A stretch of DNA of 5,199 nt from Betaproteobacteria bacterium (GTDB lineage Bacteria > Pseudomonadota > Gammaproteobacteria > Burkholderiales > SG8-41), in NCBI GenBank assembly GCA_021300125.1, contig JAJTHX010000307.1, forward strand, positions 1-5,199, read 5' to 3'. The position numbers and the translations under genes are program-made. Below are positions 1 to 4,475 of the stretch, in pieces; within the stretch, counting starts at the first letter, position 1, and each line of letters starts with the position of its first letter. The notes beneath the pieces are model-generated. The model saw only the letters and a program-made list of their open reading frames with translations, was not told the origin of the DNA and searched no databases.

Positions 1-184
1 GGGCGGCTTCGATGCCAAGGTCTGCGATATGGGTGGCGGCCTGGCGGAAAGCCTGATTGGCGGCGATCAGCGTGCCACTGTCGACGCGGCGCATCAGGGC
101 AATGCCTGCCAGCGTCATCGCCACCAGCACGATCAGTGCTGTAAACAGCACCACGCCGCGCTCGCCGGCAGGTGAGTTGTGCAT
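1..184 (-). CDS. pilX: Type IV pilus assembly protein PilX, N-terminal part (runs off the window)
   Basis: Partial gene; about 61 codons are visible from the ATG at 184 to the left edge. The product begins MHNSPAGERG, followed by a hydrophobic stretch (VVLFTALIVLVAMTLAGIAL) and then MRRVDSGTLIAANQAFRQAA, which I recognise as the PilX N-terminal pattern. The probable prepilin peptidase cleavage is after Gly10. Mature position +5 is Thr15 rather than the usual Glu, as in GspK-type pseudopilins, which sit at the tip of the fibre. The start codon shares one base with the pilW stop (TGATG), so translation is probably coupled. In known systems PilX joins FimU, PilV and PilW in the inner-membrane priming complex and works with PilY1, whose gene would be expected next, to the left of this window. 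The assignment rests on the N-terminus and gene order; the C-terminal domain is not visible. Confidence 0.85.
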   Translation of the reverse strand, partial: MHNSPAGERGVVLFTALIVLVAMTLAGIALMRRVDSGTLIAANQAFRQAATHIADLGIEAA

Positions 185-1272
185 CACGAGGCCCTCCAGA
201 TCATGTTGCGCAGGGGGATCACCGTCTCGAACACCCGGTAGCGGTAGCAGCGGTCCTCGCTGGTCAGCGTGGCGAGGTCAAGCCGGGAAAACGTGCCTCC
301 AGACCAGGTCCGGGCCGTGGTGGTGGCATCGCAGTTGGCGCCCGTGGCGGGTTTCTCGTAAACGCCGATACGCGCCAGCAAGCCGAGCCGGACCGAGAGC
401 AGCTGCTGCCATTGCTCGGAGGTGGTGGGGCTGCTGTTCGTGTACTGGTCGACGATGCCGTCGTTCGCCACCCCGCCCACTCCGTTGTCCATGCCGTATT
501 GGGCGCGCAGGTCGACCACGCCGTCGACAAGGTCGGAGGCTGCGGAGCCGGCTGCCTGCAGCAGCGAGTCGGTGACGCGCAGCTTATTGTTGTTGATGGA
601 GTAGGTGCGTATTACCGGGTTGCCCAGGTTCAGGATGAGGTCGCCATTGGCGTAGGTGCCCGGGAAGGAGCCCCAGGACGGCGGGTTGTTGGGCGCGGTG
701 GGAACCGAAAGCATCTGCAATACCTGGGTTGCAGGCAGCACTTGGGTGACCTTGGTCATCGTGCAGCGCGGGGTGCCAGTGAGATTGACGAGCAGCACCA
801 GGTCGTTATTGCGGAAGCCCGCGGTACCGTCGACCGTGACCTCCGAGTCAGCGGCATTGAAGCCCATGATCCTGCCCGGCATGGTGCGTTCCGAAGAGGT
901 CGTGAACATGATGGAGATGCTGTCGGGGTTGCTGCCGTTGGTGGTGATGGCCACGGGTGACAGGGTAATGTTGGGCAGCGTGGAAGAGGCATCAATGGTT
1001 TTGGAGTATTTCGGCTCGTAATACCAGTCGACGATGCCGCAGCCCAGCGCGGTCGAGTCGGCAATGCCGTAGCCCGACATGCGGATATCCCGTTCCATCG
1101 TGTAAAGCGCGATAAGGCCCCCGGTCTGGGCGCTGCCTTCACCGGCGGTGGAGCGATTGAACTGCTCGCTCATCAGGTAGACCTGGGTCATTGCCAGGAT
1201 GCCGAGGAGGCCGATCACCACCGCGACCAGTAATTCGACCAGGCTGAGACCCGATTGGCGGTGATCAGTCAT
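184..1272 (-). CDS. pilW: Type IV pilus minor pilin PilW
   Basis: The product is 362 residues, within the usual range for PilW and far longer than the other minor pilins. The leader MTDHRQSG is followed by LSLVELLVAVVIGLLGILAM: a prepilin peptidase site after Gly8, Glu13 at mature +5, and a hydrophobic helix that anchors the subunit in the inner membrane before assembly. The segment LVDGVVDLRAQYG (249-260) and the C-terminal RYRVFETVIPLRNMIWR are typical of PilW. Four cysteines (78, 170, 314, 342) could form two periplasmic disulfides. PilW is the GspJ-like member of the priming complex with FimU, PilV and PilX. The ATG lies 9 bases after the pilV stop and the stop overlaps the pilX start by one base. 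No strong Shine-Dalgarno sequence is visible before the ATG, so translation may depend on coupling to pilV. The Gly/Asn/Asp-rich stretch at 261-275 (DNGVGG..NDGIVD) resembles a metal-binding loop, but this is inference. Confidence 0.93.
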   Translation of the reverse strand: MTDHRQSGLSLVELLVAVVIGLLGILAMTQVYLMSEQFNRSTAGEGSAQTGGLIALYTMERDIRMSGYGIADSTALGCGIVDWYYEPKYSKTIDASSTLPNITLSPVAITTNGSNPDSISIMFTTSSERTMPGRIMGFNAADSEVTVDGTAGFRNNDLVLLVNLTGTPRCTMTKVTQVLPATQVLQMLSVPTAPNNPPSWGSFPGTYANGDLILNLGNPVIRTYSINNNKLRVTDSLLQAAGSAASDLVDGVVDLRAQYGMDNGVGGVANDGIVDQYTNSSPTTSEQWQQLLSVRLGLLARIGVYEKPATGANCDATTTARTWSGGTFSRLDLATLTSEDRCYRYRVFETVIPLRNMIWRAS

Positions 1273-1281
1273 TGTTAATGC

Positions 1282-1719
1282 TCACAGCGCATCGTTGATC
1301 TGGGCCACGGCCTGATGGCGGCTGGGCGCGGCATCTCCGGGGCGTTGCCAGGACACGGTGACGGTCGCCTGACGGCCGTTCACCGCGATGGCCGGTGCAT
1401 TGGCGCCTGTGGCGCCTGGAAGGGTTTCCCGCACGCTGGAAACCCAGGCGGTACGGGCGGTGGTGCCTCCGCCGACGCTGGTGTCGTATGCCCCCAGGTT
1501 GGCGCGGTCCACCCACATCGTGCCGATGATCTGGTTGGCCAGGAAACTCGCCTCAGAGCGGTATTTTGCGTCGATGGTGTATTGCATGGCGATGCCCTGC
1601 ATGCCAATCAGTGCCAGGATGCCCAGCATAAAAATGAGCAGTCCGATCAGGGCTTCGATCAGCATCACGCCTTTCTGGGTGGCGTGGCCCGGGCTGCGAT
1701 TTTGCAGGGGTGCGTTCAT
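1282..1719 (-). CDS. pilV: Type IV pilus modification/minor pilin protein PilV
   Basis: With the start at 1719 the product is 145 residues. The leader MNAPLQNRSPGHATQKG (17 residues) precedes VMLIEALIGLLIFMLGILAL: a prepilin peptidase site after Gly17 and Glu22 at mature +5. The QKGVMLIEALI pattern and the C-terminal TVTVSWQRPG strand are typical of PilV, the GspI-like minor pilin. There are no cysteines, unlike the flanking pilins. An in-frame ATG at 1776 would add 19 residues and overlap fimU by 49 bases; I preferred 1719 because it starts 8 bases after the fimU stop, matches the spacing used elsewhere in the operon and gives a leader of ordinary length. Both starts leave the mature protein unchanged. 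PilV acts in the inner membrane and periplasm with FimU, PilW and PilX to initiate pilus assembly. Confidence 0.92.
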   Translation of the reverse strand: MNAPLQNRSPGHATQKGVMLIEALIGLLIFMLGILALIGMQGIAMQYTIDAKYRSEASFLANQIIGTMWVDRANLGAYDTSVGGGTTARTAWVSSVRETLPGATGANAPAIAVNGRQATVTVSWQRPGDAAPSRHQAVAQINDAL

Positions 1720-1727
1720 CGCGGGGC

Positions 1728-2333
1728 TCAGCTGCAATGACGGGGATCGGTGGTGCTGCTGACCTTGGGGTCGCACAGCTTTGTTCCGCCGCCGCTGCCG
1801 ATCAGCAAGCGCAGGCAGCGCGAGGTGCCTGCGGCGTTGACATGCTCGCAGACGCTGTTGGCATGAGCGAAGTCGATCTGCGTGGTGCCTGCACCCGAGA
1901 CCCTGCCAAGCCCGGTGAAAATCACCATGCCGCCCCCGGTGGCATTGATCGTGACCCTGGGAGAGCTTTCCTGCTGGGCGTATTTCTGGATGATACGCGG
2001 CGCCGTGGTCTCCGAAGGGGCGATTTCACACTGCCCGGCAGCGTCGTCCAGGCTCACGATCCAGCTGGCGCTGGTGGAGCTGATCTCGCAGGTGGCCGTC
2101 ATGTTGCTGACCAGCTGGAAACGTACTGGTGCGTTGCGGTGAATGGCCTCGGCCCTGGCAATGGTCAGGCCATTGAGAACATTATCGGCAGCGTTCTTGA
2201 TCTGGGTGTTCTGGATGAAGGTGGTGAAGGCGGGAATACCCAGGGCCAGCAGCACTCCGAACAGCGCGAGCGTGACCACCAGTTCGATGACCGTGAAGCC
2301 GAGATTTCTGGCATTGGACTTGCCAATCAGCAC
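1728..2333 (-). CDS. fimU: GspH/FimT-family minor pilin (FimU-like)
   Basis: The product is 201 residues. A 12-residue leader ends in LG, followed by FTVIELVVTLALFGVLLALGIPAF: cleavage after Gly12 and Glu17 at mature +5. The stretch DNVLNGLTIARAEAIHRNAPV directly after the helix and the later IFTGLGRVSG are hallmarks of the GspH/FimT/FimU family. In this gene context the protein is most likely FimU, the GspH-like member of the tip-priming complex; FimT, a related DNA-binding pilin of some competence systems, is the main alternative. Six cysteines lie in the globular part (TATCEI, GQCEI, SVCEHV, SRCLRL, KLCDP, RHCS), enough for three disulfides. The start is GTG at 2333, overlapping the pilE-like stop by 7 bases, with AAGGGCG four bases upstream (2338-2344) as ribosome binding site. 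Confidence 0.88.
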   Translation of the reverse strand: MLIGKSNARNLGFTVIELVVTLALFGVLLALGIPAFTTFIQNTQIKNAADNVLNGLTIARAEAIHRNAPVRFQLVSNMTATCEISSTSASWIVSLDDAAGQCEIAPSETTAPRIIQKYAQQESSPRVTINATGGGMVIFTGLGRVSGAGTTQIDFAHANSVCEHVNAAGTSRCLRLLIGSGGGTKLCDPKVSSTTDPRHCS

Positions 2334-2749
2334 GTTTCGCCCTTTTTGGTCACCCAGCAGGTGGTTGAGTTGTTCCAGCCGCTGACGCCGGTGAAGGTTG
2401 AAGTGCGCACGTTGGCGTGGTTGATGGTGTAGGCAAAACCGCCCAGGCCCGCACCGGCAACACCCGTCGCGGTGCAGGTGAACTCGGTGGCTGAAGGTGT
2501 GGTGCAGGCATAGGTGAAATTGCGCGCGTTGGCGATAGTGGTATTGAAACCGACGTAGGTGCGGTTGTCGGAAAAAAATCTCTCGGCGCGCAGCCGCAAC
2601 TCGCTCAGCCCAGCAGTGGCCTCGGATATCTTGCCGCGAATGGTGTACGCGAAATATTGGGGTATTGCGATGGCCGAAAGAATCCCGATGATGGCGATCG
2701 CCACCAGCAGTTCAATCAGGTTGAATCCTTGGATTTGATACTTCAGCAT
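2327..2749 (-). CDS. pilE: Type IV pilin PilE-like protein, first gene of the minor-pilin operon
   Basis: The product is 140 residues. A short leader MLKYQIQG is followed by FNLIELLVAIAIIGILSAIAIP: cleavage after Gly8, Glu13 at mature +5, and a canonical N-terminal pilin helix continuing into QYFAYTIRGKISEATAGLSEL. The pattern RAERFFSDNRTY is characteristic of PilE-type pilins of beta- and gammaproteobacteria. Cysteines at 82/92 and 131/140 suggest two disulfides; the second pair would close the C-terminal D-region loop. AAGGTGA at 2754-2760 is a good ribosome binding site for the ATG at 2749. The gene leads the operon, whereas in Pseudomonas aeruginosa pilE is last, after pilY1. It is probably a minor pilin, given its association with fimU-pilV-pilW-pilX, but a major pilin cannot be excluded by sequence alone. 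Confidence 0.9.
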   Translation of the reverse strand: MLKYQIQGFNLIELLVAIAIIGILSAIAIPQYFAYTIRGKISEATAGLSELRLRAERFFSDNRTYVGFNTTIANARNFTYACTTPSATEFTCTATGVAGAGLGGFAYTINHANVRTSTFTGVSGWNNSTTCWVTKKGETC

Positions 2750-2753
2750 GACT

Positions 2754-2760
2754 TCACCTT
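2754..2760 (-). promoter_or_regulatory. Ribosome binding site of the pilE-like gene
   Basis: On the minus strand this reads AAGGTGA, four bases before the ATG at 2749. It is the strongest Shine-Dalgarno match in the pilin operon and fits this being the first, independently initiated gene. Confidence 0.65.
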
Positions 2761-2784
2761 TTTATGGGATTGGAGGATAAAGCG

Positions 2785-2815
2785 ATTGTATGTTGCTGTC
2801 AGACTTCGCCGACAA
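2785..2815 (-). promoter_or_regulatory. Possible sigma-70-type promoter of the minor-pilin operon
   Basis: On the minus strand TACAAT (2785-2790) is a good -10 box, 35 bases upstream of the pilE ATG. The nearest acceptable -35 is TTGTCG (2810-2815), but the 19-base spacer is longer than optimal, so an activator may be needed. Minor-pilin operons are often controlled by response regulators; I could not identify a binding site, nor a convincing sigma-54 (-24 GG / -12 GC) element. Confidence 0.35.
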
Positions 2816-2925
2816 ATGGGCGTATGGCCGGGATCGGCGGCAGGATGACAGTTTTTCTTGAGCTATGCCGCAGCTTCTGGAGCCTCTGACCTTTGCAGCC
2901 AACCGCATCTCCCGGGCAACGTGAT

Positions 2926-2954
2926 TAGACAAAGTCCAAACAGTGAATTAGAAT
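2926..2954 (+). promoter_or_regulatory. Sigma-70 promoter of the Fur-family regulator gene, giving an apparently leaderless mRNA
   Basis: TAGACA (2926-2931) and TAGAAT (2949-2954) each match 5 of 6 consensus bases and are separated by exactly 17 bases. The expected transcription start, about 7 bases after the -10 box, falls at 2961-2963, which is the ATG of the downstream gene. No Shine-Dalgarno sequence precedes that ATG. The -10 box lies inside the inverted repeat at 2948-2962, so a repressor bound there would block RNA polymerase. Confidence 0.6.
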
Positions 2955-2962
2955 GATTCTTA
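2948..2962 (+). promoter_or_regulatory. Fur-superfamily operator (7-1-7 inverted repeat)
   Basis: TTAGAATGATTCTTA is a near-perfect 7-1-7 inverted repeat, with one mismatch between the arms. It resembles PerR boxes (TTATAATNATTATAA) and the Irr/iron-control element (TTTAGAA-N3-TTCTAAA). It covers the -10 box and ends one base before the start codon of a Fur-family gene, so negative autoregulation is the natural reading. The assignment rests on pattern match and position; binding is inferred. Confidence 0.6.
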
Positions 2963-3412
2963 ATGGACGCTGCGCCTTTGCAAGTAATACCTTACGATCG
3001 CCCGACTCTCAGTGCGCTGCTGCGCAGGCACGGCATTGCGCCGACCCACCAGCGCCTGGAAATTGCCAGGGTGCTGTTTGCACGCTGCCAGCACCTTTCC
3101 GCTGAACAGATCCTGCATCAGGCCAATGAGCGCCATGCCGAGACTTCCAAGGCCACGGTGTACAACACGCTCAACCTGTTCCGCGACCGCGGCCTCGTCC
3201 GTGAGGTGATCGTTGATCCAAAGCGGGTGTTCTACGACCCCAACACCGGTCCCCACCACCATCTCTACAACGTCGATACCGGCGAGATCACCGATATCCC
3301 GGCAGATGGCCTGCGGCTCAGCGGACTGCCGGAGCTGCCTGCCGGCATGGTGACCGAAGGCGTGGACGTCATCGTTCGCGTGCGCAGCGCCGGCGTTTCG
3401 GGCCTGGGTTAA
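2963..3412 (+). CDS. Fur-superfamily transcriptional regulator (Irr/PerR-like, no CxxC zinc site)
   Basis: The product is 149 residues, the normal Fur length. Residues 14-85 form the winged helix DNA-binding domain, including GIAPTHQRLEIARVL (24-38) and the recognition helix region SKATVYNTLNLFRDRGLV (62-79). The sensor part has His44 (QHLSAEQI, equivalent to a Fur metal ligand) and the cluster GPHHHLYNVDTGEI (97-109). Aligned with E. coli Fur (HDHLICLDCG), the middle Asp becomes His, and the two CxxC zinc cysteines become Asn103 and Thr106. No C-terminal cysteine pair exists; Cys42 is the only cysteine. HHH without CxxC is the pattern of Irr, which senses haem/iron in alphaproteobacteria, but the Irr N-terminal haem motif is absent. 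The signal could be iron, haem, manganese or peroxide and is not decided by sequence. TGA at 2954-2956 rules out an upstream start in frame. A TTG at 2978 with GGACG before it is a possible alternative start. Confidence 0.92.
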   Translation: MDAAPLQVIPYDRPTLSALLRRHGIAPTHQRLEIARVLFARCQHLSAEQILHQANERHAETSKATVYNTLNLFRDRGLVREVIVDPKRVFYDPNTGPHHHLYNVDTGEITDIPADGLRLSGLPELPAGMVTEGVDVIVRVRSAGVSGLG

Positions 3413-3423
3413 AATATTGAATT

Positions 3424-3445
3424 CCGGCCTGACGGTGATGGCCGG
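3424..3445 (+). other. GC-rich hairpin between the regulator gene and the tRNA
   Basis: CCGGCC (3424-3429) and GGCCGG (3440-3445) can form a 6-bp stem with a 10-base loop. No T-run follows, so it is not a typical intrinsic terminator and read-through from the regulator into the tRNA is possible. TAAAAT at 3410-3415, overlapping the regulator stop codon, is a candidate -10 box for the tRNA, but no matching -35 is visible. Confidence 0.35.
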
Positions 3446-3449
3446 CGCC

Positions 3450-3525
3450 GCCGGAATAGCTCAGTTGGTAGAGCAGCGCATTCGTAATGCGAAGGTCGTA
3501 GGTTCGACTCCTATTTCCGGCACCA
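3450..3525 (+). tRNA. tRNA-Thr (anticodon CGU)
   Basis: The 76-base cloverleaf is complete. The acceptor stem GCCGGAA (3450-3456) pairs with TTCCGGC (3515-3521), followed by discriminator A and an encoded CCA (3523-3525). The D arm is GCTC-AGTTGGTA-GAGC (3459-3474). The anticodon arm is GCGCA-TTCGTAA-TGCGA, with anticodon CGT at 3483-3485, which reads ACG (Thr). The T arm is GTAGG-TTCGACT-CCTAT (3498-3514). The G27-A43 mismatch at the top of the anticodon stem and most of the body match E. coli thrW as I remember it. It lies 37 bases after the regulator stop and is followed by a strong terminator. Confidence 0.97.
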
Positions 3526-3532
3526 ACCATGC

Positions 3533-3561
3533 AAAACGGCCCCGCAGTGCGGGGCCGTTTT
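3533..3561 (+). terminator. Bidirectional intrinsic terminator between tRNA-Thr and the convergent SDR gene
   Basis: AAAACGGCCCCGCA (3533-3546) and TGCGGGGCCGTTTT (3548-3561) are perfect 14-base complements around a single G. In RNA this gives a 13-bp stem with a 3-base loop, and an A-run on one side and T-run on the other. On the plus strand it lies 8 bases after the tRNA CCA; on the minus strand it begins 22 bases after the SDR stop codon. It should stop transcription from both sides. Confidence 0.9.
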
Positions 3562-3583
3562 GTTTGCAGGCAGGTCAGCAGCT

Positions 3584-4357
3584 TCAGAGCGTGCCCGAAA
3601 TGCCGCCGTCGAGGTTGATGCTGGTGCCGGTGACGTAGCTTGCCGCGTTCGAGGCGAGGAAGGTGATCACGTTGGCCACCTCCTGGGCTTCGCCGACGCG
3701 CTTCATCGGAATGTCCTTGCCCAGTCCGCTGTAATACTGATCCGCGCTGATGCCATCCTTCGTGAAGCGGCGCTCATGCTGGCCGGACTTGATCTTGCCG
3801 ATGCAGATGGTGTTGACGAGGATGTTGTCGGGCGCGAATTCCTTGGACAGGGCCTTGGTCATGGCCAGCCCCGCCGCACGCGAAACCGAGGTCGGGTAGG
3901 ACTCGGCTGCCGGCTGCTTGGCGCCGGAGATGGTGATGTTGATGATGCGTCCGCCGCCCTGTTTTTTCATGTGCGGGATGGCGAGGCGGGTGCAGCGGAT
4001 GGCGCCGAAAACCTTGAGCTCGATGTCGGCGGCCCATTCCTCGTCCTGCAGCTCGAGGAACTTGCCGCGCTTGGAGGTGCCCGCATTGTTGACCAGGATG
4101 TCGATGCGGCCGAATTTCTGCTCGGCTTCCTCGACGAAGCGCTTGCAGTCGGCAGCCTTGCTCATGTCCGCCACCACGGCCAATACCTCGCCGCCGGCTC
4201 TGGTGATATCCGCCGCGGTGGCGTCGAGCAGGGCTTTGCCGCGGGCGCAGATGGCGACTCTGGCGCCTTCCCGAGCGAGTGTCAGCGCGGTGGCCTTGCC
4301 GATGCCTTCGGTGCCGCCGGTAACCAGCGCAACCTTGCCTTTGAGTCCGAGATCCAT
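3584..4357 (-). CDS. SDR-family oxidoreductase-like protein with an atypical active site
   Basis: The product is 257 residues, the usual length of a classical short-chain dehydrogenase/reductase. The Rossmann fold is intact: TGGTEGIG (13-20, nucleotide-binding glycine motif), Asp64 for the adenine pocket, and LVNNAG (88-93). IINITISGA (138-146) provides the Ser (144), but the Tyr-x3-Lys catalytic pair is changed. Aligning SRAAGLAMTKALSKEF (159-174) with the usual SKAA..LTK.LA.E puts Thr156 at the Tyr position and Arg160 at the Lys position; Tyr154 is two residues out of register. The Asn of the tetrad appears as Lys115. Substrate unknown; it may bind NAD(P) and react differently, or be a non-catalytic binder. 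The ATG at 4357 is chosen because GGAGG lies 8 bases upstream; the frame stays open further upstream but that part has no SDR character and crosses the divergent promoter region. Monocistronic, with a terminator after it. Confidence 0.9.
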   Translation of the reverse strand: MDLGLKGKVALVTGGTEGIGKATALTLAREGARVAICARGKALLDATAADITRAGGEVLAVVADMSKAADCKRFVEEAEQKFGRIDILVNNAGTSKRGKFLELQDEEWAADIELKVFGAIRCTRLAIPHMKKQGGGRIINITISGAKQPAAESYPTSVSRAAGLAMTKALSKEFAPDNILVNTICIGKIKSGQHERRFTKDGISADQYYSGLGKDIPMKRVGEAQEVANVITFLASNAASYVTGTSINLDGGISGTL

Positions 4358-4365
4358 GTCCTTGT

Positions 4366-4370
4366 CCTCC
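4366..4370 (-). promoter_or_regulatory. Ribosome binding site that fixes the SDR start
   Basis: On the minus strand this reads GGAGG, 8 bases before the ATG at 4357. It supports this start over longer in-frame extensions. Confidence 0.75.
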
Positions 4371-4393
4371 ACAATCCGCGAAATAAGTGGGTC

Positions 4394-4399
4394 ATTGTA
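4394..4399 (-). promoter_or_regulatory. Candidate -10 box of the SDR gene
   Basis: On the minus strand this reads TACAAT, 36 bases upstream of the SDR ATG, the same hexamer and nearly the same distance as at the pilE-like gene. The sequence 17 bases further upstream (AAAGCC, 4417-4422) is a poor -35 match, so the promoter is either weak or activated. Confidence 0.3.
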
Positions 4400-4463
4400 G
4401 CGCCAAACCCGCGGGAGGCTTTCGCGCGGGGGGCAATCGTCGTAGCATTTCACCCGATCCTGC

Positions 4464-4468
4464 GGAGA
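4464..4468 (+). promoter_or_regulatory. Ribosome binding site of the HtrA-like gene
   Basis: GGAGA lies 7 bases before the ATG at 4476. The nearer ATG at 4471 opens a frame that stops two codons later (ATGCCATGA), so 4476 is the real start. Confidence 0.65.
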
Positions 4469-4475
4469 ACATGCC

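Noticed and set aside
172..960. Long plus-strand open frame opposite pilW
   Set aside because: It is antisense to a well-supported PilW gene, has low-complexity composition typical of a GC-rich shadow frame, and shows no recognisable domain.
1720..1776. Longer PilV start at 1776
   Set aside because: It would give a 36-residue leader and a 49-base overlap with fimU; the ATG at 1719 gives an ordinary leader and the short spacing seen at the other junctions.
2807..2839. CGCCGA/TCGGCG inverted repeat upstream of the pilin promoter
   Set aside because: The arms are only 6 bp, 21 bases apart and GC-rich; this is expected by chance and no regulator family is suggested.
2960..3262. Minus-strand open frame opposite the Fur-family gene
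   Set aside because: It lies antisense to the conserved winged-helix domain and has no recognisable family signature.
3450..3561. Integration (attachment) site at the tRNA-Thr 3' end
   Set aside because: tRNA genes of this kind are known targets, but no integrase, no second copy of the 3' end and only a terminator plus a housekeeping-type gene follow within the window.
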